From: DASSFG01 sp035547915
GTDB taxonomy: Bacteria; Planctomycetota; Planctomycetia; Pirellulales; JAICIG01
NCBI GenBank assembly: GCA_035547915.1
Contig: DASZTS010000113.1
Span: 17,833 to 81,832, forward strand
Length of the DNA: 64,000 bases
Direction: 5' to 3'
In this document: in pieces, positions 48,913 through 57,358 of the stretch
How positions within the stretch are numbered: the first letter of the stretch is position 1
How the letters are laid out: each line of letters starts with the position of its first letter
Made by a program: the position numbers and the translations under genes
Notes under the pieces: model-generated
The model's database searches: none
The model's input: the letters and a program-made list of their open reading frames with translations, nothing else
What the model was told of the DNA's origin: nothing

Positions 48913-49023
48913 CGGCCTACGGATTGACAATGCGCACCAAGCTTACAGGTCGTGTGAATCCGGCCGAGCGGCGCTTCCGTTTCCGGCGACAGGGATTTGG
49001 ATGCCGATCTGATGAGGGGCCAA

Positions 49024-49060
49024 TGTTGCCACCAATGGCAGATTTGCCGCCGGTGGCAAA
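49024..49060. repeat. short palindrome cluster upstream of the response regulator
   Basis: TTGCCACC and GGTGGCAA form an 8-bp inverted repeat, and a nested ATTTGCC / GGCAAAT 7-bp repeat surrounds the inner GCCGGT. The repetition of TTGCC/GGCAA motifs within about 37 bases suggests a protein-binding site or a small hairpin. It does not fit the sigma-54 spacing. Confidence 0.35.
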
Positions 49061-49191
49061 TCTCACCCCATCGAGGGTTGATCCGGAAGAGGTACTAACC
49101 GGCGCTACGAGCCGCTTGCAGCGGCGGCGGCGTTCGGCTACTTGTAAGGACTGGCAATCCTTCTGACAGTGTGCCGAGACCACCTTCGCTC

Positions 49192-49626
49192 ATGGCAGAG
49201 AAAACAAGCAAACGAGAAAAACCCGCGGCCGCCGAGCAAAAAGACGGACCGGCATCCGGCGGCAAGCGCATTCTGTTGGTCGACGACGATCACGAGATCA
49301 TCGAATCGATGCGGTTGACCCTCGAATCGCGCGGCTACCAGATCCTCGTCGCCCGTGACGGTAACCAGGGTCTGGCGATGGCCGAGCGCGAGAACCCGGA
49401 CCTGCTGATCCTCGACATGATGATGCCCAAGCGGAGCGGCTTCCTGGTGCTCGAGAAACTGCTGCGCACCAAGCCCGAGCTGCCGGCCATCATGATCACC
49501 GCCAACGAAGGTAGCCGCCACAAGGCCTATGCCGAGATGCTGGGCGTCAAAGATTACCTCCGCAAGCCGTTTCCCATGGACCGGCTGTTGGAAAGCGTCG
49601 AAAAACTGATAGGCGCCGGCGCGTAG
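49192..49626 (+). CDS. stand-alone response regulator (receiver domain)
   Basis: A 144-residue protein with a basic, Lys/Pro-rich N-terminal tail (about 23 residues), then a complete receiver domain: RILLVDDDHEIIESM (acidic pair), LLILDMMMPKRSG with the phosphorylatable Asp, AIMITANEG (Thr) and DYLRKPFPMDRLLES (Lys). There is no output domain, so it likely signals by protein-protein contact, as in CheY-like or relay regulators. No histidine kinase is adjacent. The ATG at 49192 is used. A paired palindrome lies about 150 bases upstream. Confidence 0.92.
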   Translation: MAEKTSKREKPAAAEQKDGPASGGKRILLVDDDHEIIESMRLTLESRGYQILVARDGNQGLAMAERENPDLLILDMMMPKRSGFLVLEKLLRTKPELPAIMITANEGSRHKAYAEMLGVKDYLRKPFPMDRLLESVEKLIGAGA

Positions 49627-49713
49627 CACGAAGACGGAAGATCGCGCTCTGCCTCGGCGGACCGGCGCTCGCTCCGGCGACGTTGCCCTTACGCCAATCC
49701 ATAGCATGCCCGT

Positions 49714-52700
49714 GTGAGCCTCTCCACTCCCTTCATCCATCGGCCCGTCGGCACCACGCTGTTGACGGCGGCCATCATGCTGGCTGGGGCGCTAGGCTAT
49801 CTGTTGCTGCCGGTCTCGCCCCTGCCGCAGGTCGATTTTCCGACCATCCAGGTCACGGCGACGTTGCCCGGGGCCAGCCCCGAGACGATGGCCTCGGCCG
49901 TGGCAACGCCGCTCGAACGGCAATTCGGCCGCATCGCCGGCGTGACGGAGATGACCTCGGCGAGCTATCTGGGTATCTCGCAGATCGTGCTCCAGTTCGA
50001 TCTCAACCGTAACATCAACGCCGCGTCGCGCGACGTACAAGCCGCCATCAATGCGGCGCGGGGCAGGCTGCCGCCCAACCTGCCGCAAAACCCCACCTAT
50101 CGCAAAATCAATCCGGCCGACGCGCCGATCATGATCTTGGCGCTGACCAGCCCCACCTACACCAAGGGGCAGATGTATGACGTCGCCTCGACGATCTTGC
50201 AGCAGAAGCTCTCGCAGGTGAAGGGCGTTGGCCAGGTGGCCGCGGGCGGTGGGGCGCCACCCGGCGTGCGGATCGACGTCAATCCGACGATGATGAACCA
50301 TTTCGGCGTCGGCCTCGACGACGTGCGCACGGCCGTCGGCAACGCCAACGCCAATCGGCCCAAAGGGCAGGTTGCCGACGCGTCGCGGTCCTGGTCGGTC
50401 GGCACGACCGACCAGTTGCTGTCGGCCGACGAATATCGCCCGATCATCGTGATCTATCGCAACGGCGCGCCGGTGCGGCTGGGCGACGTGGCCACGGTGA
50501 CCGACTCCGTGGAAGACCTGCGCAATGCCGGGCTGTGCAACGGCGACCCCTCGATCATGCTCATCGTCTTCCGCCAGCCCGGGGCGAACATCATCGAGAC
50601 GGTCGACCGCCTATACGCGATGCTGCCGCAGTTGAAGGCGCAGATTCCGGCCGACATGAACCTGATCGTGGCCCTCGATCGCACGGCCACCATCCGCGCG
50701 TCGGTACACGAGGTGCAACTCACACTCATCATCTCCGTCATCCTGGTGATCCTGGTCGTCTTCCTGTTTTTGCGGAATGTGCGGGCCACGATCATTCCCA
50801 GCGTCGCCGTGCCCGCTTCGCTCGTCGGCACGTTCGGCGTGATGTACCTGGCGGGCTATAGCTTGGACAATCTGTCGCTGATGGCGCTGGCCATCGCCAC
50901 CGGCTTTGTGGTCGACGACGCGATCGTCGTCATCGAGAACATCTCGCGGCATCTCGAAGAAGGGCTGGGTCCGATGGCCGCGGCCTTGCGCGGCGCCAAG
51001 GAGATCGGGTTCACGGTCCTGTCGATCAGCGTGTCGCTCGTGGCCGTGTTCATTCCCATCCTGCTGATGAGCGGCATCGTGGGGCGGTTGTTCCGCGAGT
51101 TCGCCGTCACGCTCTCGGTGTCCATCCTGGTGTCGCTCGTGATCTCGCTCACGACCACGCCCATGATGTGCGCCTACATGCTGAAACCCAAGGCTGAAGA
51201 ACAGCACGGTTACCTTTACATGCTCTTCGAGTGGATGTTCGATCTGATCGCCGGCTTCTACGCCCGAACGCTCGGCTGGGTGCTACGACGTCAGCGGCTC
51301 ACGATGTTCGTGACGCTGGTGACGATCGGCTCGACCATCTACCTCTATGTCATCATCCCGAAGGGCTTCTTTCCCCAACAAGACACCGGCCGCCTGTCGG
51401 GCAACCTGCTCGCCGACCAAGACACGTCGTTCCAGGCGATGAATTTCTTGATGAAAAGGTTCGCCGATGCCGTGCTCGAAGACCCGGCCGTCGAGGGGCT
51501 GACCGTTTCGACCGGCGGACAGAGCGGCGCCACCAACGCCGCGCGGATGTTCATCACGCTCAAGCCGCTGGAAGAGCGGAAGTTGACGGCCGATGCGGTG
51601 ATCGGCCGCTTGCGCGGCAAGCTGGCCGGCTTGCCCGGTGCCACGCTCTATATGTCGGCCTACCAGGAGCTGCGCATCGGCGGACGCGCGAGTAGCACCC
51701 AATATCAATACACCATCCGCGGCGACAATCTCGACGACCTGAAATATTGGGGGCCGAAACTGCGCGACGCCATGCGCAAGCTCCCCGCGCTGGTCGACGT
51801 CAACAGCGACCAGCAGAACGGCGGTTTGCAGTCGGCCTTGAGCATCGACCGCGTGGCCGCCGCCCGGCTGGGCATCACCATCCAGCAGATCGACGACACG
51901 CTCTACGACTCGTTCGGCCAGCGGATGGTTTCGACCATGTACAAGCCGCTCAATCAGTACCACGTGGTGATGGAAGTCGAGCCGAGCTTCTGGCAGAACC
52001 CCGACTCGCTGCGGCTGGTGCACATCAAGGGACAGAACGGCGCGGAGGTTCCGTTATCGGCGCTCTACCGCTATACCTCGACAACGACACCTATCTCGGT
52101 GAACCACTCGGGCCAGTTCCCCTCCGTCACCATCTCCTTCAACCTGGCACCCGGCTTTTCGTTGGGCGATGCCGTCGAACAGGTCAATCAGCTCACGGGC
52201 GAGGCGGGCTTGCCGGAATCGATCCAGGGAAACTTTCAGGGGACGGCGCAGGCCTTCCAGGACTCGCTCGGCAACCAGCCCTGGCTTATCCTCGCGGCGC
52301 TGGTGGCCGTGTACATCGTGCTGGGCATGCTCTACGAGAGTTTCATTCATCCGTTGACGATCCTCTCTACGTTGCCCTCGGCGGGCGTCGGCGCCCTCTT
52401 GGCGTTATTGCTCTTCCGTATGGAGCTGAACGTGATGGGGCTGATCGGCATTCTGCTGTTGATCGGCATCGTGAAGAAGAATGCCATCATGATGATCGAC
52501 TTCGCCTTGGAGGCCGAGCGCGATCATGGCAAGTTGCCGGAGGCCGCCATCCACGAGGCATGTTTGTTGCGCTTTCGCCCCATCACCATGACGACGATGG
52601 CGGCCCTGCTCGGCGCATTGCCCCTGGCGATGGGCACGGGCAATGGGTATGAGCTGCGCCGACCGCTGGGCATTGCCATCGTAGGCGGCCTGATCTTCAG

Positions 52701-52800
52701 CCAGATGCTGACGCTCTACACCACGCCCGTCGTCTACCTCTATATGGATCGGTTGCAGAACTGGTTCCGCCGCCGCCGTGCGGTGCACGAAGCGAGCTGA
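49714..52800 (+). CDS. RND efflux pump inner membrane subunit (MdtB/AcrB-like)
   Basis: A 1028-residue RND transporter starting with GTG at 49714: IHRPVGTTLLTAAIMLAGAL (first membrane segment), LPQVDFPTIQVTATLPGASP, PLERQFGRIAGVTEMTSASY, and VVDDAIVVIENISRHLEEG and IVKKNAIMMIDFALEAERDH, the intramembrane acidic/Lys proton-relay regions. This is the MdtB/MdtC or AcrB type that pumps drugs or hydrophobic compounds. No membrane-fusion protein or outer-membrane channel gene is adjacent; the HlyD-type adaptor at 21 kb and the TolC-like fragment are the nearest candidates but far away. Confidence 0.94.
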   Translation: MSLSTPFIHRPVGTTLLTAAIMLAGALGYLLLPVSPLPQVDFPTIQVTATLPGASPETMASAVATPLERQFGRIAGVTEMTSASYLGISQIVLQFDLNRNINAASRDVQAAINAARGRLPPNLPQNPTYRKINPADAPIMILALTSPTYTKGQMYDVASTILQQKLSQVKGVGQVAAGGGAPPGVRIDVNPTMMNHFGVGLDDVRTAVGNANANRPKGQVADASRSWSVGTTDQLLSADEYRPIIVIYRNGAPVRLGDVATVTDSVEDLRNAGLCNGDPSIMLIVFRQPGANIIETVDRLYAMLPQLKAQIPADMNLIVALDRTATIRASVHEVQLTLIISVILVILVVFLFLRNVRATIIPSVAVPASLVGTFGVMYLAGYSLDNLSLMALAIATGFVVDDAIVVIENISRHLEEGLGPMAAALRGAKEIGFTVLSISVSLVAVFIPILLMSGIVGRLFREFAVTLSVSILVSLVISLTTTPMMCAYMLKPKAEEQHGYLYMLFEWMFDLIAGFYARTLGWVLRRQRLTMFVTLVTIGSTIYLYVIIPKGFFPQQDTGRLSGNLLADQDTSFQAMNFLMKRFADAVLEDPAVEGLTVSTGGQSGATNAARMFITLKPLEERKLTADAVIGRLRGKLAGLPGATLYMSAYQELRIGGRASSTQYQYTIRGDNLDDLKYWGPKLRDAMRKLPALVDVNSDQQNGGLQSALSIDRVAAARLGITIQQIDDTLYDSFGQRMVSTMYKPLNQYHVVMEVEPSFWQNPDSLRLVHIKGQNGAEVPLSALYRYTSTTTPISVNHSGQFPSVTISFNLAPGFSLGDAVEQVNQLTGEAGLPESIQGNFQGTAQAFQDSLGNQPWLILAALVAVYIVLGMLYESFIHPLTILSTLPSAGVGALLALLLFRMELNVMGLIGILLLIGIVKKNAIMMIDFALEAERDHGKLPEAAIHEACLLRFRPITMTTMAALLGALPLAMGTGNGYELRRPLGIAIVGGLIFSQMLTLYTTPVVYLYMDRLQNWFRRRRAVHEAS

Positions 52801-52843
52801 CACCCTGGATGCGACGAACCCGGCGCGTCGAGGAACGCCGAGC

Positions 52844-53533
52844 TTACTTCACGCCGATCATCGTTTCCAATCCGAGCGGCTCGCGGCTGGCGAAAGGTTC
52901 GCCGTAGCGGGCGCCGATCGTGCCGCCCCAATAGGCAGCCTGGTCGCGCCAGCGGTCGAGGAATGTGGGCGGCTCGGTCGGGCGACCGACCACAAACTGG
53001 CTCTGGTAGCACTCGATCGCCGCCAGCTTGCGGTCCCAGTAACGGCTGATGTCGAGCACGAAGGCCGGCGGCACGACCAGCTTGATATGCACGCCGAAAT
53101 AATAAAAAATCCGCTCGGGATGGTATGGCTCGCCCGGCATGTCGGTCTTGGTCAGTTTGGCCCAAAACCGGGCCGCCTCGACCAGTTCGGTGGCCGCCAC
53201 GTGGTCGGGATGTGAGTCGACCCAATACGGGGCAAACAGCCAGCGGGGCCGAGTTTGCCGGATGACGATCGCTAACTTTTCGCGGGCCTCGAGCGTCGCT
53301 TCCAATCGGCGATTGGGCAGGCCCAGGTTTTCTCGCCAAGGAAGGCCCAGAATTTGCTTCGCGGCTTCCGTTTCCCGCGCCCGGATTTCGATGCTTCCGT
53401 GGGGCGTGGGCTCGCCGTTGGTGAGGTCCAGGACTCCCACCCGCCAGCCGTCGTCGAGGAAGCGGAGGATGGCTCCCCCCATTCCCAACTCGGCATCGTC
53501 GGGATGCGGGGCGACGACCAGAACATCCAGCAT
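52844..53533 (-). CDS. bshB1: bacillithiol biosynthesis deacetylase BshB1-like (LmbE family)
   Basis: A 229-residue PIG-L/LmbE-type zinc deacetylase: LVVAPHPDDAELGMGG (metal-binding HPDD), DSHPDHVAATELVEAA (second metal His pair), and IFYYFGVHIKLVVPPAFVLD. The length and the GEPTPHGSIEIRARETEAAK segment (after DLTNGEP) match BshB1, which removes the acetyl group from GlcNAc-malate in bacillithiol synthesis; the bshA and bshC genes are not in the window. The ATG at 53533 has an AAGGAAGAG upstream; the longer frame to 53698 reads through a region without domain homology. Confidence 0.87.
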   Translation of the reverse strand: MLDVLVVAPHPDDAELGMGGAILRFLDDGWRVGVLDLTNGEPTPHGSIEIRARETEAAKQILGLPWRENLGLPNRRLEATLEAREKLAIVIRQTRPRWLFAPYWVDSHPDHVAATELVEAARFWAKLTKTDMPGEPYHPERIFYYFGVHIKLVVPPAFVLDISRYWDRKLAAIECYQSQFVVGRPTEPPTFLDRWRDQAAYWGGTIGARYGEPFASREPLGLETMIGVK

Positions 53534-53793
53534 GATAGGCTCTTCCTTTGTCTTGAGTGTAACTTCGCAGCCCGTGCGTCCACTAGCCGCCCACCGGATG
53601 TTTGAGCGGCTATCTGATAACGGACGAACAAGAGGCCGCCCCGCGCACGAGCTCTGGGGGCTCAAAGGGAACGCGTGGCATGCAAATCCAACGGGCATTT
53701 TGCGCGGACGTGCACCGCGCCGGCGATTTTGACAGTAGATTCTAACATAGGCTTGGTGGAGCCGCTTTTTCTCAGGATCAGCTTAAAGGCGTC

Positions 53794-54732
53794 ATGCGAT
53801 CGGATGAACTTGATCTACAACCGGGTGAATGGGTGGAGGTACGCAGCGCGGCAGAAATCGTGGCCACGCTCGGCGCCGAGGGGAGGCTCGACGGCCTGCC
53901 GTTCATGCCCGAGATGCTTCCCTTCTGCGGGCGGCGGTTTCGTGTCTATCGCCGAGCACACAAGACGTGCGACACGATCGACTGGTCGGGGTTGCGCGGC
54001 ATGGACCGCACGGTGCACCTCGACATGCTCCGTTGCGACGGCAGCGAGCATGGCGGTTGTCAGGCCGGCTGCCTCTTGTTCTGGAAGGAGGCCTGGCTGC
54101 GCCGGGCCGACCCACCGGCAAACGGCGAAGCGCACCCGGCCGCCGACGTCGACCCCGCGTTGCTAACGCGGCTGCGCGAACAGGCGCAACACGACGGCGC
54201 GGCGAACCACTTTCGCTGCCAGGCCACGGAGTTGCGCAACGCGACATACCCGTTGTCGGTCTTCAAGCCGTCGCAATACGTCTGCGACGTACGGTCGAAC
54301 GGGGCGACCTGGGGCGCCGTGTCGCGCGCCATCCTGATGTCGACCTTCAATCGCGTACTGCGCGCATTGGGCCGGCCGACGATCCCCCGCGTGACCGGCA
54401 GCTTGCCGCGGACGCCCAAGGAAGAACTCGGCCTGGAAGCGGGCGAGTTGGTGGAAGTAAAAAGCCACGCAGAGATTCTGGCCACACTCGACCAACACGG
54501 GAAGAACCGCGGGCTGACGTTCGATCCCGAGATGGTTCCTTATTGCGGTCAGCGATTTCGCGTGTTGCGCCGCGTCGAGACGCTCATCGACGAAAAATCG
54601 GGCGAACTCCGTTCGTTGCCCGGCGCTTGCATCGTCTTGGATAGCGTGGTGTGCCGCGGCCTCTATCATCGTCTCTGTCCGCGCGCCATCTTCCCTTATT
54701 GGCGCGAGATCTGGCTCCGTCGCGTCGAATGA
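53794..54732 (+). CDS. tandem-duplicated Cys-domain protein, unknown function
   Basis: A 312-residue protein made of two copies of one domain. Copy 1 (about residues 7-105): LQPGEWVEVRSAAEIVATLG ... FMPEMLPFCGRRFRVYRRAH ... LLFWKEAWLRR. Copy 2 (about residues 213-312): GLEAGELVEVKSHAEILATL ... FDPEMVPYCGQRFRVLRRVE ... IFPYWREIWLRRVE. Each copy has the F-PEM-CG-RVRR block and an ending FWKEAWLRR or YWREIWLRR. Cysteines: FCG, RCDG, GGC and AGC in copy 1; YCG, GAC, VVC and LC in copy 2. A metal site is possible. The middle part includes an extra FRCQATELRN segment. The family is not recognised; it may serve a small-molecule or glycan cluster. Confidence 0.75.
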   Translation: MRSDELDLQPGEWVEVRSAAEIVATLGAEGRLDGLPFMPEMLPFCGRRFRVYRRAHKTCDTIDWSGLRGMDRTVHLDMLRCDGSEHGGCQAGCLLFWKEAWLRRADPPANGEAHPAADVDPALLTRLREQAQHDGAANHFRCQATELRNATYPLSVFKPSQYVCDVRSNGATWGAVSRAILMSTFNRVLRALGRPTIPRVTGSLPRTPKEELGLEAGELVEVKSHAEILATLDQHGKNRGLTFDPEMVPYCGQRFRVLRRVETLIDEKSGELRSLPGACIVLDSVVCRGLYHRLCPRAIFPYWREIWLRRVE

Positions 54733-54754
54733 GCGGGCGAGACGGATTTCCTAA

Positions 54755-54853
54755 GAGCAACCGACAGAAACCGAATCGAGCTTCGATAAAATCGGCGTTT
54801 GACGTCCGATTTTTTACCCGTGGCACCCGGGGCATCCGGCCTCTCAGCCGCCC
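54755..54853. repeat. 100-bp terminal-inverted-repeat element, copy 6 (inverted)
   Basis: 99 bp: starts GAGCAACCGACAGAAACCG and ends GGCCTCTCAGCCGCCC, with a central AAAATCGG / CCGATTTT stem. Flanks TAA (54752-54754) and TTA (54854-54856), a TNA pair. It lies between the tandem Cys-domain gene and the convergent phosphodiesterase gene. Confidence 0.8.
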
Positions 54854-54888
54854 TTAGGTTGAAATCGAGGTCCGCCGCGATGCCTCGG

Positions 54889-56532
54889 TCAATCGAGATA
54901 CCCGAGGTCGCGGAGCCGGTCTTCGACGCAGATCTGGTCGGCGTCGGTGATGCCGCTGAGTTGCAATTCGCGACAAGGCGGGTTCGATTCGCTCCAGTTC
55001 ACCCGCGTACCCGCGCCGCACAAAACATGGTCGAGCGCCTGGCCGCTCATCGGGGCCGGCACGCTCACGCCGAGCATCTCGAGGATCGTCGGGGCCACGT
55101 CGCGCAGGTCGGCGGCGCGATGGGTGCCGGGCGTGACGTGCGGTGCGTTGAGCAGCAATACGCCTTCCAGCCGGTGCGTGGCGGCCATGGCGGCGTCGCC
55201 GCGCACGAGTTGCGGTCGCGGGTCGAACTTGTGCCGCGTATGAAAACCGGGGACGGGGATGGCCACGACATCGGGCCACAGCTTCTCGATCGGGTCGACG
55301 CCGTATCGTTCGGCCGTGCCGAAAACTTCCTCGAAGAGCGGTTCGCCCGTCTCGGGATGGGTCGCCGTTTCGAAAGCGTGGATCACGCCGGCCAGCGTTT
55401 CGTCGCGCTGGCGCGAAGTCCTGACCGGGCCGGTGCCGAAGCGTCCGGGCGTGTTCAGATAGATCAGGCCGCCCAGGTTCCCGTGCATGGTCAGCGCGGT
55501 GCTGCGCCGCCAGTCGATCGGCAACAGGCTGTCGAGCGGCCTGGTGAGCTGCGCCGTGCTCCACCCCGGATTGAACCGCCGGTACAGGAGCTTCCGAACC
55601 TTCCAGAGGCCGCGGCGCACGTGGTAGGCGGCCGCCGCCCCGCCGCGCGGCCAGCGCAACAGGCCGGCCCGCGACAGTACCTCGGCGAGCGTAATCTTGC
55701 CGCGAAAGGGACCGAAGCCGTGGTCGCTGACGGCCACGACCGCCGCCCCATGTCTCGCGGCCAGTTCCATCAGCGCGCCCAGGCAATCATCGAGTGCCCG
55801 CAAGGCCTGCTGCGCCTTGGCCATCCACAGCTCGGCCGTGTGGCCGGCGCGGGGATCGAGCCATTGCCAGCAGCGGTGTTGGAGCGAATCGAGCACCTGG
55901 AGTTGCACCACCATCAACCGCCAATCGATCATGCGGTCAGCCACCTGGGCCGCCGTGGCATGGCCGCGGAAGAGGGCGGCCGTCTGGTCGATGCCCGCCG
56001 CCAGCTCTTCGAACGTGGTCGGCCTTCGCCGCCAGACCGTTCCCAGGTCATAACGCGCGCCCGTGGCGCGCAAACGCTTCGCGAACTCGGGATAGGGTGC
56101 GAGCGCCGCATCGATCGACGGGCTGTCGAGCCCCCCCACCACCATGCCGCGCACCGACGACGACGCGGGAAACGTCATGGGCAGGTTGAGCGAAACCACC
56201 TCCCCGCCGGCCGCCGAGATGGCATCGAACAGCGTCGGCCGTGCGATACGCCCGGCATGGTTCAACAACAGCCGGCGACGCCGATGGTCGAGATAGCGAT
56301 AGTCGAGGATGCCGTGCTCGTGCGGATCGCAACCCGTCTGAAAGGTGGTCCAGGCGACCGGCGTGATGTAGGGGCGGGTCGAGCGGACGATCGCGCGGGC
56401 GCTCGTCGCCATCAACCGGGCCAGGTTTGGCATGCGGCCCGACTCGGCCCACGGCACGAGCAGATCGAAGGTGGCGCCGTCGAGCCCGATGACCAGCAAT
56501 CGGGAGACACTTTGCGTCGCCAGGTTCATCAC
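54889..56532 (-). CDS. alkaline phosphatase-superfamily phosphodiesterase (nucleotide pyrophosphatase-like)
   Basis: A 547-residue type I phosphodiesterase/nucleotide pyrophosphatase-fold protein: LLVIGLDGATFDLLVPWAES (metal Asp and catalytic Thr region), ITPVAWTTFQTGCDPHEHGI, VAVSDHGFGPFRGK (DH metal site) and later FHTRHKFDPR. No signal peptide is evident. Members with this layout often act on sugar-linked or lipid-linked phosphates in glycan clusters. It is the third gene of a minus-strand group with the methyltransferase and the membrane glycosyltransferase (64-base gap to the methyltransferase). The specific substrate is unknown. Confidence 0.82.
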   Translation of the reverse strand: MMNLATQSVSRLLVIGLDGATFDLLVPWAESGRMPNLARLMATSARAIVRSTRPYITPVAWTTFQTGCDPHEHGILDYRYLDHRRRRLLLNHAGRIARPTLFDAISAAGGEVVSLNLPMTFPASSSVRGMVVGGLDSPSIDAALAPYPEFAKRLRATGARYDLGTVWRRRPTTFEELAAGIDQTAALFRGHATAAQVADRMIDWRLMVVQLQVLDSLQHRCWQWLDPRAGHTAELWMAKAQQALRALDDCLGALMELAARHGAAVVAVSDHGFGPFRGKITLAEVLSRAGLLRWPRGGAAAAYHVRRGLWKVRKLLYRRFNPGWSTAQLTRPLDSLLPIDWRRSTALTMHGNLGGLIYLNTPGRFGTGPVRTSRQRDETLAGVIHAFETATHPETGEPLFEEVFGTAERYGVDPIEKLWPDVVAIPVPGFHTRHKFDPRPQLVRGDAAMAATHRLEGVLLLNAPHVTPGTHRAADLRDVAPTILEMLGVSVPAPMSGQALDHVLCGAGTRVNWSESNPPCRELQLSGITDADQICVEDRLRDLGYLD

Positions 56533-56596
56533 GTTTCCTCGTGTATGACGGATTCGGCGCCTCCGACGATGCGGCTGGGGCGCCTACGACAGCCTC

Positions 56597-57358
56597 TCAA
56601 CCCAAGTCGACTCGCGAGCCGGTGTGCGGATCGGCATGGGCCATTTCCAGCAACTCCTGACGCCAATCGCGGCCGTTTGGCAGATCGAGTACAAACTCGA
56701 CCTGGAAGTAATCTCGGCGGCGGACATGCTCCGATTTGTTGATCAGCCAACTCGCGGCCCAACGCTTGAGGCGCCGCTGCCAACCCTCCTGGCCCGCCGC
56801 GGCCGCCGACCATTGTTGCATGCGCTCGACGAACCGGCCCGCTCCGCGTACGAACCGCGCGGGCACCGGCTCCTTGGCCGCCACGCCGAACACCGTATGC
56901 GGAAACCGCGCACTTCCCTGCCAACCGACGAGCACGGCGTCGAGCGGCGCCAACATCCGCGTCAGGCAGCTTGGGGTCAGCCGCCAGTAGTCGCTGGGAT
57001 GGTCGTGGATATGGAAGTCGAGAGGCGCGGCGATGAGCATCAGACCTCCCGGCGCCAGGACGCGAATCATCTCGGAGACCGCCTTGCGTGCCTCGAACAC
57101 GTGTTCGAGCGTCTCGACGCAGACGATCGTCTGGGCCGTCTCGTCGGGCAAGGTCAGCGCCGCCAGGTCTTCGACGCGGTTCACTCCCGGCCCCGGCCGC
57201 AGGTCGCAGCCGACGTACGTTTCGCCGGGGAACAAGGGCCGCAGATCGGCGACAGACTCCTGCCCTTCGGGCAGGTACGAACCGAACTCATAGACCGGTC
57301 CACGCAGGGCAAACGCCTCGGTCGCGATCTGCACAAACGCACGCACGTTATCGCGCAT
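56597..57358 (-). CDS. class I SAM-dependent methyltransferase
   Basis: A 253-residue methyltransferase: VYEFGSYLPEGQESVADLRP, YVGCDLRPGPGVNRVEDLAA (SAM site acidic residue), VCVETLEHVFEARKAVSEMI (the usual ETLEHV motif) and LAPGGLMLIAAPLDFHIHDH, where HDHPSDYWRLTP is typical of sugar-nucleotide or glycan methyltransferases. The ATG at 57358 has GGGAG about ten bases upstream and overlaps the stop of the GT39-type gene (57348) by 11 bases. The substrate is unknown, but the neighbouring phosphodiesterase and membrane glycosyltransferase suggest a cell-surface glycan or glycolipid. Confidence 0.87.
   Translation of the reverse strand: MRDNVRAFVQIATEAFALRGPVYEFGSYLPEGQESVADLRPLFPGETYVGCDLRPGPGVNRVEDLAALTLPDETAQTIVCVETLEHVFEARKAVSEMIRVLAPGGLMLIAAPLDFHIHDHPSDYWRLTPSCLTRMLAPLDAVLVGWQGSARFPHTVFGVAAKEPVPARFVRGAGRFVERMQQWSAAAAGQEGWQRRLKRWAASWLINKSEHVRRRDYFQVEFVLDLPNGRDWRQELLEMAHADPHTGSRVDLG

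Noticed and set aside
49021..49070. Possible sigma-54 promoter (TGGCA ... TTGCC) upstream of the response regulator
   Set aside because: The GG-to-GC spacing is 7 bases instead of 10, so it does not fit a -24/-12 promoter.
53721..53760. TTGACA-like box before the tandem Cys-domain gene
   Set aside because: No acceptable -10 box at 15-18 bases; likely chance.
54799..56742. 647-codon plus-strand frame over the phosphodiesterase gene
   Set aside because: Arg/Gln/His-rich composition typical of an antisense shadow; the minus strand carries clear metal-site motifs and a coherent operon.
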